Origin: Siniperca chuatsi
Lineage: Eukaryota; Chordata; Actinopteri; Centrarchiformes; Sinipercidae
Direction of reading: 5' to 3'
DNA: 64,000 nucleotides
NCBI RefSeq assembly: GCF_020085105.1
Contig: NC_058052.1
Location: forward strand, 23,011,733 to 23,075,732
The translations under genes and the position numbers were made by a program. Positions 36,401 to 47,732 of this stretch are shown in pieces (the first letter of the stretch is position 1; each line of letters opens with the position of its first letter). The notes beneath the pieces are model-generated. The model ran no database searches. It was given only the letters and a program-made list of their open reading frames with translations, and was not told the origin of the DNA.

Positions 36401-39400
36401 CTCATGTTTACCCACCCTCACACCTTATCTTGTGTGTTTGGGGAGCTATATACAGTAGGGTCTAGGCTGTAATTATTAGTAACATGCCAACTGAATTTTG
36501 CTCTGTATATCAGCCCCCCCCCCGCGCTTGTCTCAGTTGAGGTTCGCTGTGTTAATGCAGTCACATGTCTCCATAATGTGCAGGGTGAACCGTTTGAGGG
36601 CTGAGCATGCTTAAGAGGACAAATTCATTAATGACATTTTGGGAACATTGTGTTTTATAATTAAACAAAAATGGGGAGGAAAAGCCAGTTGCACTTAGCA
36701 GATTTTCTGTTCACACAGCTGTGCTGCTGTTTAATGGTTAGCTTGAGCTAGCTGACTGTTAACTGTATCAGTAATGTTGCAGGGTTAAGCAAAACATTTA
36801 GTGTGTGGTCAGAGATGCTGCCCAAAAATGAGGTTGTTGACATCTTGCACCAAATTACAAAAACAGTGGTATTGATATTGGTATTGAACTTGCTGATACT
36901 TGATCTAAAATGTAGCCATTCTTACTTTAGTTCAACCAGTCCTGATGACACTGTTGTAAAAACATATTAAACTTGCATTTCTAGGTGGCTTGTAATATGC
37001 AGCCTAAGAACTTAAGTTCAGTATTTGACACACAGACACTATAAAGACCGTAAGAACAGCACAAACCGTACAGAAGGACGTGCAAGACAAGCTATGGACC
37101 ATAAACCAGAAGAAGGACCATTTGGCCAACGGCTGCAGTATTTTCTTATGTTAAGTGATGCTTATGTGTGTGAGACAGACATAGTATGAGCCTCCTGTGT
37201 GCACTCAAAGGCTGATGACATCTACATATGCATGTGTTTTCATGCGTACACCTTATGAACAATTGTTTAAATGTTCCTTCTCCTTTCGTGTCTGTGTGTG
37301 TGTGTGTGTGTGTATTTGTGTGTGGGCTACTTTGGGGGGCTAACGGGTTCCAGTTGCCTAGTAACACAGTTGAGGGTGCATATTGCGCTTATGAAAGTGT
37401 GCGTGCACTTGCGCGCGTGTGTGAGTTGTGCTCCGTGGTGGAGTATACGAGATTATCATAATCATCTCACAGTTACATTGGGTCTCCCTCAGAGCCGCTC
37501 ATTAGCATAGCAGTGTGAGGAGCCTCTATGACTGTGCAGCCGTCTCAGAAAACCATTTCTTTCACATAGGAACATTTTTGGATAGTTTTCCTTTGAATGT
37601 TCCATTAAATGAAATATGCATCCCTGGGTGTATTATTCCCCTATGTTATCATTTTATACCTAATAAAAGTAATGAAAAGCACATAGTTCTGTATTATTAT
37701 CAAACCCCATCCTTTTCTCTTCCTATAAAGTGTAAAAAAATGTTTTGTATATAATATTAAATATTTCATCTGATCTCAATCACTTTTTCTGCAACAGTAA
37801 TTTTCCCTCCTGTCTGTAATTGTGTATGCAATAAGAGAACCTCGTATCCTTTCCTCCCTGACTCTCATATTTGCGCCCAGCACTTTTTCATCAAGCATGG
37901 TCATTTTAGGAACACAGCTGTCCTCTCAATACAGTGTTCCAGTTTTTTATTTGATTCTCTTCTTCTTGTATGCAAACCAAGGTTCACTAGTAGCTTATTT
38001 GTTGGACAGATTGTATAGCTGGTGATCTAGCAAATTAAGCTTATTTTACTGCACTCAAAAAAAGAGTTTGCATAAGAGCACAAGATAATTAAATCAGAGA
38101 ACCTCGTTAGTTTATTGGGTGTTTTCTATGGAGCCATAAGCCTCCAGCTATGATACGATTCGGGAATCTCTGCCTCTTGACAATAACAGTTTTCAGAAAG
38201 AACCATATGTTGGATAAGTCAGTTAAACTAACTGCTGTAGTAAAAGTCTAAATCATGAGTTTTATTTGGCTCAGCTGGGAGCCACGTCTGTCTGTGATGC
38301 TGGCAGACGTGGGACTTGTTGGTTCGAGAACGGAAAGGGGACTGTGAGAAAGCTGTTGTCCTTGCTAGCATGAATAATACATGTACCTACTAACTTGGCA
38401 GCTCCAGACAGCAAGAAGGGATCTGGGCACAGTGTTCAGATGTTCCCCCTCAGCGACTGCACCAAAGTTTGTTATGTGCTGAAAGTGTCAGAGCGATTTT
38501 TCATCTGTACTCCGGCTTATCCCACTGACCTGACTGTGTAGCAACAAAAGGTTAAAACTGTGACAGGGAGCTGGTTTGAAAGATTACCTTTATCTTTATC
38601 TTTATCTGCTGTTTGGAGGGGAGTTGTAATTTAAGGGCCTTACTTTTTATGAGTGTATACATATTTTTGTCTCTGCAACTAACAATTATTTTCATTATTA
38701 ATTAATCTGGCAATTGATTGTTTAGGCTGTAAAATGTAAAAAAAAAATATAATAAAAATATCCATCACAATTTCCCATAGCCCAAGGGGATGTCTCCAAA
38801 TGTCTTTTTTTGTTTTTGTTTTGTTTGATCAATAGTCCAAAACCCAAGGTATTAAGTTTGCTATCATAGATGACTACAAAAACCAGCAAATATTTACGTT
38901 TAAGAAGCTGGTACATGGTAAATGTTGGCATTTTTCTATTTAAAAAATGACTTAATTGATTTACAGCTCTACATATTTGGCATGGTTGGCCAGAAGGGGA
39001 ATGAAACCCATAACCCTGGTAGTGTTAGTGTTAGTGCTTTTTCTGTCTGTTGAACTACACAGGGAATCTAATCTAAACAGGAATCTTAACCATGTTGAAC
39101 TAAAAGGGAGCACTGCTCTCCCAGTTGTTCTGTGCCATTGGTCTTGCACCCACTTGTAGAATGTGGGGGGTGTGTAATATCTACAGGAAGTGTGTCAGGA
39201 AAAAGCTGACACATTATATTTATAACCACACACACAAAAAAAGACACATCTAGCTGTGCCACAGACTACCTTGATTTAATAAATATGGCTTTGATTTAAA
39301 AGGGAGCTCTACACCCTGTATGGTGATTATCTGTAACACTGATGCCACTCGCACAGCCTAAGCCGCTATGAGCCAAGCCGGTGTCATGTGCTGGGAACAG

Positions 39401-42400
39401 GAAACAGGAGGCTGCTGATAAGGAAGTGTTTTGTGTCAGAGGACAGCCATGTGCTCTACTCCGATAACTCGCACCTAGTAGACACAGAAACCCTGTGGCA
39501 TATATCAGATTTTGTGCGCGTGTGTGCAGATTCATCATATATCAGGAGTTGTTAGGAACACAAAAACAAAGCAGTAAACCAGCTACCTAATCTACCTTAT
39601 GTGTGCAAAAAATATGGGAACGAGAGTATAACAAACATCCGTTGTATACTGAAGGGCTGTGTTTCCTACTGATGCACAGGGCAAAAAACTACTTATTAAT
39701 CAGCAGGCCGCAGTGGCTTTTGCATCACAAATTCAAATTACTAGCTTGCACAGCACACAGACACAATTTACCACTGGCTGATGTTAATGCTGAAGATGAA
39801 TAAGAGCATTGTCCATCAAGGAATAGCAAGATATGAATGAATTCAAGTGCTTACTCAAACCATCAGTGTGCTGCAGATCTCTATTTGTCATAGTCCCTTT
39901 TAACGTCTTGGTTTTTCATTTTCAGTAAGTCATGTTATTCTGATGTACTCTTATTATAAAATATTTATTATACCAGGGCTGCAACTAATAATAATTTTCA
40001 TTATTGATTAATCTGCCGATTATTTTCACAATGAATCAGTTAATCATGTTTGTTTTTTAAATGTCAGAAAACAGTGAAAAATGCCATCACAATTTCACCA
40101 AAGGTGACATCTTCAAATGTTTTTGTTTTTGTTCAGATGTCCACAACGCAAATATATATTCAATTTACTGTCATGAAATTCTGCAGATATTCACATTTGA
40201 TAAGCTGGAAAGTGAATTTTTGCCATTTTTGCTTTAAAAATTACTTTTAAACAGTTAATCGATTATCAAAATGATTGCTGATTAATTGGCCGATTAATCG
40301 ACTAACTGTTTGAGCTTTATATTATACCATATGATAAGTACATCACATTTTTGTGGGAGTGTCTTTATTATGTAGTTGTGAGTATTTGACATGTAATTGT
40401 ACATAATACATTTTTCCTGGGAAATTTGACATGTATATTTCTCAGGACAGGTGAACTGACATAATCTCATATTCTCCACCTCCATTGTTTTCTTGCTGCT
40501 TGTTCAAAACCTGAAGTTCAAGCCTATATGGCATATAATGTCGTTACTGTCTGCTTCTGTGCACTTGATGACCTTTGATGATTTTATAGCACCTTTTGAG
40601 CAAATACAACTCACTTTGTTATCAAGTGACTTCCTGTCAGCTTTACAATTGAAAGAACGACATAACAGTAAAACCTGCAAACTGTCCAGTAGAGGAGCAT
40701 TACATCATAACTGTTTTATATTCCAAGGGCAATAAATGTAAAGGAATGATGGTGTAGACACATGCTGACTGAACAGTGTACACTGATAATGTACAGCATG
40801 CAGGGACAGAGACAAATGTGCAGCTTAGTTGCACAGTGGACTTCAGCAGATTGTACAGGTGATACTGCTCTTTACTTACAGGTTCCTTAGTTGTAGTGAC
40901 CCTCCTTAGTGACCCTCGTACCCTGTATGGAAGTATATACATTTGTTATGTTTCTCCACTGATTTATTTAGGGTTTTCCTTTAATTTGCCACCTGTTACT
41001 GAATTCATGATGGATTTTATTGCTGCCTGTGTTATGGCTACATTGTGTTGTTGACACAGGCAGGAGATATCAGAGCTGGCAAAAACTCCGACATGTCCTG
41101 CTGTACTGTAATTACTACCAGGATGCTGAAGTGAAAATGTCTTCAGCTCACTATCTGTCTTAACCTTTAACTTCTTTTTCCACTCTTGGTTGCTGTGCCG
41201 TTATAGTTTACATCATGAGTCAACCTTTCAGTCTTATCTTTTTCTGTGGTTTACCTAAACCGGCTGTCCTCATGAAGGTCAGCAAACCTGATCAAAACTG
41301 GAATGAACTGAACTCTTAGTCTCATAAATCTGTCACACCTCTCCATTGTCCCCCCTCCCTTCACTCCTTCCCTCTGTTAGCTATGTGGTAAGATTAATAG
41401 ATAGCCCATGTCATTTAGGATTTCAGATTAGAAGTAGTAGTTTGTGGTTGGCCAATGGGATCATGTGACTTATATAGTAATTAACAACTGACTTTGTTAT
41501 TGCTTCTGGATTACTCCTTGCCATTGTTCAGTATACCGGCCAGGGAGTTAGGGCTGTTCCTGATGGCAGGGGAACGAAAGATCCAGACCCCTTCTGATAA
41601 AAAAGCACCAGTAGACAACAAAGGCTGTAAGTTTGCAAATGTATTATCTGTGTGTTTGTCTCTCTGTCTTTCTGCTGATTCCTCTTTTCCTCTACCTTTC
41701 CGTTTTTTTCCTATTTGAGGTTCACAGCAGTATTGTCAGAGCAGTACCAGGGTGGGCTTCATGTAAAGCATGTAATGAATTGGAGCTTTTCAATAGTTGC
41801 ACCAATTTCAGGTCTCTCTGGAGAAGAGCAGAACAAAATGTACTGTGGTTACTGTGGTTCTACAGCTTGGAGCGGTTAGCTCAGTCCTGTGCAGGCCGGA
41901 AGTGGTGTCCTTGACCTAGTTGCAAGTGGTGGCTACTAAAATATATGACTACTGTTCATGCAGGTGTTAGTAAGGATATTTATATTCTGCATAAACATCC
42001 ACTGGCTTAGTGTATGTGACTCTTTATCCATCTTGGGAGACTGTTGCTGCAGGTGAACACCATGCCATTTTCCCCAACTTTTTTTTTTTCTTCTTCTTGT
42101 CCTAGTATTTCTTCCCTATATGACTGCGTTCAGGGGGCTGTCAGAGCACCATTCATAAATGTCTACACAGAAAATGTAAATGTCTCATCCGGATCTTCTC
42201 CCTCTCTCTTATTCTTTTTGTCTTTGTCCAGTCGATGCTGATGAGATTAAGAGGCTAGGGAAGAGGTTTAAGAAACTCGACCTAGATAACTCTGGCTCTC
42301 TCAGCGTGGAGGAGTTCATGTCGCTGCCGGAGCTGCAACAGAACCCGCTGGTGCAGAGGGTTATCGACATATTCGACACGGATGGGAACGGAGAGGTGGA

Positions 42401-45400
42401 CTTTAAAGGTATGCAGTAAACTTTAGCAGAGCACCCAGTTCATTCAGAAAAAGTTCACTTGTCTTTTATCTGACTAAAATAATAACTAAAAGATTGCTTT
42501 GGTTTGATTAGCTGTCATCTTTTTAGGCCTTCATTTTTACCCATAATTTTAATTTGAGCCAGCCAACTCATGTGGAATGGATTTGCTATGTGAATACAGT
42601 GTGTATTGAGTTGATATTTGGCATCTAGGCTCTAATCTTGTCACTCCTTGCAAGCATACACCAAGCTCAGTATATCTCAGTGCATGACTGCAGATGAGTG
42701 AGCTCAGGAAACCCATTGCCTTGAGTTGAATTTTAATGCTGAGCTGAATATGAAGTGCATGGAGGAAATGTGATTGTGACTATCATATATATTTGACAGA
42801 AGTCATGTTGCGTTTCCCATCAAGCCAGTATCACAGGGAAATTCTTGAAATGTGAAAGTACTGTGTGCTAGACAAATCATGTTTACACCCCTAGAGCCAA
42901 CAAACAGGAATTAACTTACTAAACTACTTACTTAACTACTAGAGACCTGGTTTACAATGAGTCAGTAGAAGCACCCCAAAAAAGGGCAATGACTAGGAGG
43001 ATATATGCCACAAAACCAGTTTTGTCAATATGAGTATTCATATTTCACCACTATGTAAATCAGTAGCATGAAAGCTTCCTAACACATGTGTTAAACAACC
43101 ACCAAAACAGAACTAGGAACGGCCAGTACAAGAACTTAATCCACCATTAATACCACTGCAAATACTGCTAATACTCCACATACTGTAGGTAGATGGTGGC
43201 AGCATAAGAGAGCACAAGGCTTCATGTTAATACTGTATTAATGTCTTTGTGCTGTTCTTGTATGTACTGCAGGGGCTTGTGGCTTTTTTTTTTCATCTAA
43301 CAATATAGCAGCTGCATATACAGCTGTAGCGTGTTCCAATAGCATTTAGTGTGATTTGAAGCTCATTTGCTGTAATAAAGCTGATTTAATAGCAAGGTCC
43401 ATGTCAGTGCACAAATACACCGCATTTGAGTATTGAAGAAAATCCACTTTCTGAACTGAATACATGACAACATGAATACCCCTAACTCTTAAAGATAAGT
43501 TTTATAAAACAGACCTATTTTTCTCCGAGTTTAAAAATACATAATTATCTTGGAAGTTCAACTACAATGCATGATTCAAAATAATCAGATCTCGATATCT
43601 AGCGACTTTGCACCCAGCTGTCTCTCTTGTTTCTCAACGCTTCATTACAGTAGGAGTATTTTCCAAAATGAAAATTAGGGAATTGAAAACAGGGAATCTA
43701 TATATGAATTGCCAGAGATCTGGAGTCTTGGAAGTCAATAGAATGATAATTAAATAGTGGCATAGCATTGAATAAAAACTGGGAAAGTTTGGGGAAAGAG
43801 TTCTAATACACTGATTTATTCTTGCGTAATTGAAGATGGACTTGGACAGCTCTGTTATTGGTATTGCCTAGCCACTATCAATATACAGTATATCACAAAT
43901 AACATATTCACATCCTGCCATAATGTTAACATCAGCAATATTGAAGTGAAGCCTGATAAGCTGTAAAACCCAAACTGATTGTTCTTCTTCTCTCTCTCCA
44001 GAGTTCATCGAGGGAGTCTCGCAGTTCAGCGTCAAGGGGGACAAGGAACAGAAGCTTCGATGTAAGTAAAACTGCTTCCCCATTAAAACCACATGTGGGC
44101 AGAGGTAGCACTACTGGTTCAAGGTCTCTTATCTGCTTGTTTTGCTGCTTTGGGACTAAAACCAGCCGGGGCTTTGTCCCCTGTGCCTCACTTGTTCTGT
44201 TTGCTTCACCTTGCCTTACTGCTACAACAAACGGTAAATGTTGAGCAGAATTACAAAATTAACTTTTTGGCTTACCTGCTAAAGGCTAGTAAAGCAAAAA
44301 AATCTCCTATCAGCAATGATTATTTTTCTAGCCAGGTTAATGTATGTGGAAATATCACCCTACCAGATTCCAGCACTGTTTCTAAAATCAAGCTTAAAGC
44401 TAGTCAACCACTCTCAAAACAAAGAGACTGGGAGAAAGTTGAGATGCTGCTGCTTTTAGTGGAGCCAGTGTAACTGGAAGCCAAATAAGAGCATGTTTGA
44501 TAAGGGCTTATTGTTTTGGTTTGCTCACGACTTTACTTTCTGGTCAAAGTTTAAGAACAGGTAAAGACGAAAGACTTCATGTTGATGTCAGTCTGGTTGG
44601 TGACCCTCAGAGATTAATTTATCAAAGACTTAACACTTGGTGCTCTGTAGGTGTTGCTGTGTAACTCATTGACACTCCTGTCTACCTTTGCTTCTGTTCC
44701 TCCCTTCCCTCGTACCACACCCTGCACCACAGTCGCTTTCAGGATCTACGACATGGACAAGGACGGCTACATCTCCAACGGCGAGCTCTTCCAGGTGCTG
44801 AAGATGATGGTAGGCAACAACCTGAAAGACACGCAGCTCCAGCAGATCGTGGACAAGACTATTATCAACGCAGACAAGGACGGAGATGGCAGGATATCCT
44901 TTGAAGAGTTCTGTGCAGTAAGTGGAAGCCCTCCTGGGGTATTTTGGGGGAGGTGACATTTCTGCTGATGCAGCGTGATACGGTGAAGGCAAATGTCAAA
45001 GGGCCAGAAAACTCTGGAAAAACAAAACTGCTTTTTGCTTAGGTTGGACAGCACTGGGTTTCAGTTTCATGCTTCCTGTTGAAATATGGTGTCAAGGACT
45101 GTAAACATAGACTGCTAAAAATACTGAGCTAGCACTTTGGCTGTATTACTACAGTACTATTATTAGTATTGGATCAAGCAACAAATAAAAGATTACATAT
45201 ATTCTACATTGACGCCATCCAGCTGAAGCTTATCTAACAATTTACAATGAACAGTTATTTACTTTTTACAGTGAAATAAGCTTATATTTATAGTGAGAAG
45301 GCAATAGTCAGGAGTACATAGTACCTTAACATTATTCCCACATCCTGGGATAAGCATGTGAGAGGGGCGAGTACTAATATAAGGCGAAAAATGGGTTAGA

Positions 45401-47732
45401 AAAGCAGAGGTAGAGGTTTGTTTCTTTAAAACGAGAGCATATTAGAACCAGCAGAGCATATGTCAGAGTAACGAGGGGTGGGGTTGGGGTTAATGAATTT
45501 CTTTTGAAAAGATTTTCAGGCTGCACTGGCAAACATGGAGTGACTCTGCTGTATTACTGCAGTGAGAGGATCATTGCAACACTGGGGAGCAAAAACCTTC
45601 CCAAGCAAGAGGGAATTTCTGTTGTAAAGTCCTCCTTTGTTTAATTGGACTCAATATGCAGGCCTTAATTAAGTAAAGCTAACGTTATTTATAAATTACT
45701 TCAACCACCAAACACTCTCATACAAATCTGCTTCACAGAGAAATACTTAGAAATCATCTACAAGAAATGACCATAAACATTTGAAAAAGTTGGGTTACTC
45801 TCTCTAAAAATTGGCCTTATAATTCGGAGAGAAAGTACATGGCCTTAATTATCTAATTTAAGATCAAAGAAGCAAGTCTCTTTCAACACAATTAGTGTTC
45901 TCTTGTTGAAAAGTATCTTCCACATAACTGGTCTCTTGTTGGACCCCAGTGGAACCTATGCTCTGAAACATTTTTCTGAAATCAAAGGCACCAGCTCTAA
46001 CTGACAGCACAAGGCCCACATTTGATAGCTGTATCTCTAGTCCTTGTGGGAGTGTACGGTATTTCCAGGAGAATATTAGATCCTGTTTTAAACAAAGCAG
46101 CGCTGCTCAGATACTTCAGGGTTCAGGGAAGAGACTGTGTGATACGATTTCAGTCTGGCTTATAGTAGTTGTGATCTGAGCACTGCAGGGTGAAAGAAAC
46201 TGCAACAAAAAGGTGTAAAAATAAGACGAGGGATATAAAAATATATTTAGTCGAGAGGTTGGTAGTAGTAAAAGGAAAGACACCTTCAGTGCTGCTGCAA
46301 GATTTCAGCAGTATAACAACACATTTGGGCGTTCAAACTGTTGCGCAGTGCTGAAACGATATGTCGATTAAAGGGTCACTCCACTGTTTTTACAGGCAAA
46401 GTTCACTTTACTTGTTATATAATAAGAACAGAGGCTGGATGATGTAGTAACCTTGGCTAAGTTTAAGAGTGAGTACTACTCAGCCTGTGAAAACAGTATA
46501 ATGTCTTCTGCCGCTCTGGAGGAGCTTTTCAACATTTTAAAAAATTATCCTCACGGTCATATCGGTTTCGCTAGAGACTGAAAAGTGTAGGTGTGAGGTT
46601 TGAAAGAAGTGGGAATTTAAATAATAAAAGATGCAACTGAGTTGCATTATGGGAAATGTAGGATCCAGTTTTTTTAAGCTTGACCCCTACTACTGACCCC
46701 CCTTCCTCCTGCTGCTTTGATTTTGACCAGTCCTTTTTTAATGTGTCTCTCATGAGTCCCCCAACTTTATAAAAGTGTAATACCAAGTTGGTAGACTACC
46801 CCTTTTAATAAACAATTTTAACAATTAATGGACAATTTTAATATTCAGTTAATTGTTTAAGTCATTTATCCAGGGAAACTGTTCAGCTGCTTTTATTTGT
46901 TTTATATCACTTGAAAGTTAATATCTTTGGGCTTTGGACAGTTGGACAAAATAAGCAATTTGAAGACTTTACCTATTTTCTTACATTTTATAGTCTAAAA
47001 GATTAATTGTAAAAATAAGCTTAATCTGTGATGAAAATAATGTTAGTTGTAGTATTTGCACTTTATCTACTGTGACAGCAAGAACTCTAAAATGCACAAA
47101 TTTTATTTTCTAAAAGTTAAATAAAACAATCACGAGACTTTAAATAGTGGAATGCAGACCCACTCTTGTGCAAGAAAAACTGTATTTTTTGTTGGTAGAG
47201 GTGGTTGTTTGACTCAGAATAGGCTTTTCTCATAGCAGACATTTTGACTTGTCATAGTGGGACAGGCACAGGTGTAATCTAACATTAATAACAGCTGCAT
47301 TCCATTTAGATTAGCAGTTCCAGGGTCCTGCTATTGTGCATGCTGGTTCACTGTCATGACTCACTGGGACATATACTGGAACTGAGCCATTGTTCATGTT
47401 ATTAGTAACATCTGTCCTGCTATGACAAGTCAAGATGTCTGCTGTGTAAAATGTATATAACAGGACCGTGAAACTGAAGCAGCGAAATGGAACTGAGCCA
47501 CCATTAATTTTATAATTATTTACACCTGTGCTTTCCCTACTGTGACATGTCAAAAAGCCTTCGTGAAAAAGGGTCTGTTCTCACTAACTGGAGATCACAC
47601 ATCTAAACTGTTATATTTACCATCACTGCCTGTAACAGCACCGGATTAATGAAGGTATTTCCTCCCTCTCACTCATTCTTCCAGGTGGTCGGTGGTCTCG
47701 ATATACATAAAAAGATGGTTGTGGACGTGTGA
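21353..47732 (+). CDS. ppp3r1: Calcineurin subunit B type 1
   Basis: This is the regulatory calcium-binding subunit of the phosphatase calcineurin; with the catalytic A subunit and calmodulin it dephosphorylates NFAT and other targets. Exons: 21353-21355 (ATG only), 32524-32563, 42232-42408, 44002-44061, 44733-44917, 47685-47732. All joints are GT-AG with matching phase, giving 170 aa, the usual length. Gly2 in MGNEAS is the myristoylation site. Four EF-hand loops are complete: [36 protein letters not shown] and [12 protein letters not shown]. The C-terminus is [13 protein letters not shown]. As far as I can tell the protein is essentially the mammalian one. Intron 1 is 11.2 kb and intron 2 is 9.7 kb, both full of repeats. 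Teleosts carry paralogues a and b; which one this is remains open. Confidence 0.98.
22700..22850. mobile_element. MITE with 31-bp imperfect terminal inverted repeats
   Basis: The left end CCTGGGGCCTGTTTTTAAGA and the right end AAGCAGCTTCTTGGAACAGG with GCCCCAGG pair as inverted repeats over about 30 bp. At 151 bp with no coding capacity it fits the GGGGCCTGTT...GAAGCAGGTTTA MITE family common in fishes. Superfamily was not established. Confidence 0.85.
25547..25584. repeat. CA microsatellite
   Basis: About 19 uninterrupted CA units in ppp3r1 intron 1. Confidence 0.97.
28835..29062 (+). mobile_element. tRNA-derived SINE candidate
   Basis: TAGCATGGTGAGGGCGC resembles a polymerase III A box and GGTTCAAGGCC a B box 50 bp further on. 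About 150 bp downstream comes the LINE-type tail CCTTCGGGGATCAATAAAGT. Head, body and tail in this order and size suggest a SINE. A similar tail without the head lies at 55015-55050. Confidence 0.45.
30222..30252. repeat. CT microsatellite
   Basis: About 15 CT units in ppp3r1 intron 1. Confidence 0.95.
30419..30461. repeat. CA microsatellite
   Basis: About 21 CA units in ppp3r1 intron 1. Confidence 0.97.
30715..31545. mobile_element. hAT-like remnant next to a CpG-rich block in ppp3r1 intron 1
   Basis: The left part (CCCGACTAAAGATTTTCC, then AGTAGACTAGTCG) resembles the ends of a hAT-like repeat common in fishes. From about 31080 to 31530 the DNA is GC- and CpG-rich, unlike the AT-rich intron around it. 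On the minus strand a stretch of about 70 codons without ATG (about 31341 down to 31130) reads an acidic segment with [16 protein letters not shown] and then a stop. It could be a transposon-carried fragment, an internal promoter or a CpG island. Confidence 0.4.
34208..34350 (+). mobile_element. Fragment of a GGGATGCACCGATATAT repeat family
   Basis: TAGGGATGCACCGATATATT followed by GGTCGATATT, then CTATCGGC, is a start motif of a non-autonomous DNA transposon widespread in fishes. The other end was not found, so the right limit is a guess. Confidence 0.45.
35866..35906 (+). repeat. Dispersed repeat fragment (TTCCCATAATGCAACTC), copy 1
   Basis: The core around CTTCCCATAATGCAACTCAA is matched in reverse complement at 46633-46665 in intron 5 of the same gene. 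It is probably the end of an unclassified MITE. Confidence 0.5.
38268..38340 (+). other. tRNA-like fragment (possible SINE head)
   Basis: GGCTCAGCTGGGAG resembles an A box. CACGTCTG and CAGACGTG form a perfect 8-bp stem in the anticodon-arm position, and GTTGGTTCGAGAAC resembles a T arm with B box. There is no complete acceptor stem, so a functional tRNA is unlikely. Confidence 0.3.
38671..38970 (+). mobile_element. hAT-like MITE of the GGCTGCAACTAA family, copy 2
   Basis: It starts TCTCTGCAACTAACAATTAT and carries the CCATCACAATTTCCCATAG and AGTCCAAAACCCAAGG blocks shared with the other copies. It ends CTTAATTGATTTACAGCTCT. Confidence 0.75.
38981..39080 (-). mobile_element. tRNA-derived SINE remnant
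   Basis: On the minus strand GTGTAGTTCAACAGACAG resembles an A box and GGGTTTCATTCCC a B box, about 40 bp apart. It directly follows MITE copy 2. No tail is recognised. Confidence 0.35.
39974..40316 (+). mobile_element. hAT-like MITE of the GGCTGCAACTAA family, copy 3 (most complete)
   Basis: The left end is AGGGCTGCAACTAATAATAA and the right end GGCCGATTAATCGACTAACT, followed by GTTTGAGCT. The two ends pair as imperfect inverted repeats built around GATTAATC. About 340 bp, without coding capacity. Confidence 0.8.
42409..44001 (+). other. ppp3r1: ppp3r1 intron 3
   Basis: Donor GTATGC, acceptor TCTCCAG. Nothing beyond ordinary AT-rich intron was seen. Confidence 0.85.
44062..44732 (+). other. 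ppp3r1: ppp3r1 intron 4
   Basis: Donor GTAAGT, acceptor CACCACAG with a C-rich rather than T-rich tract. The open frame at 44093-44473 lies wholly inside the intron and has no recognised similarity. Confidence 0.85.
46633..46665 (-). repeat. Dispersed repeat fragment (TTCCCATAATGCAACTC), copy 2
   Basis: Reverse complement of the core at 35866-35906. On the plus strand it reads GAGTTGCATTATGGGAAATG with TAGGATC. Confidence 0.5.
46800..47053 (-). mobile_element. hAT-like MITE of the GGCTGCAACTAA family, copy 4
   Basis: Read on the minus strand it begins CTACAACTAACATTATTTTC and carries the GTCCAAAGCCC-like block; the far end is degraded. It is in ppp3r1 intron 5. Confidence 0.65.
47221..47571. 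mobile_element. MITE with about 55-bp terminal inverted repeats
   Basis: The left arm contains TTTTGACTTGTCATAGTGGG and GCACAGGTGTAA. The right arm is the near-reverse complement, with TTACACCTGTGC and CTACTGTGACATGTCAAAAA. A third, inverted copy of the arm motif (TGCTATGACAAGTCAAGATG) lies in the middle near 47418. No coding capacity. Confidence 0.7.

Larger units (their letters stand above)
32564..42231 (+). other. ppp3r1: ppp3r1 intron 2, 9.7 kb
   Basis: The donor is GTAAGT and the acceptor TGTCCAG. It holds short GT runs at 35622-35641 and about 37294-37313, a poly-C tract near 36514-36525, two hAT-like MITEs and the small elements listed. No further exon or RNA gene was supported. Confidence 0.8.
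44918..47684 (+). other. ppp3r1: ppp3r1 intron 5
   Basis: Donor GTAAGT, acceptor TTCTTCCAG. It contains the dispersed fragment at 46633-46665, MITE copy 4 and the 47221-47571 inverted-repeat element. Confidence 0.85.

Noticed and set aside
38268..38340. Functional tRNA gene
   Set aside because: A and B box-like motifs and one stem are present, but no acceptor stem can be formed, so it is kept only as a tRNA-like fragment.
44093..44473. 126-codon plus-strand ORF in ppp3r1 intron 4
   Set aside because: It lies between two verified exons, lacks splice logic of its own, shows no family similarity and has intron-like composition.
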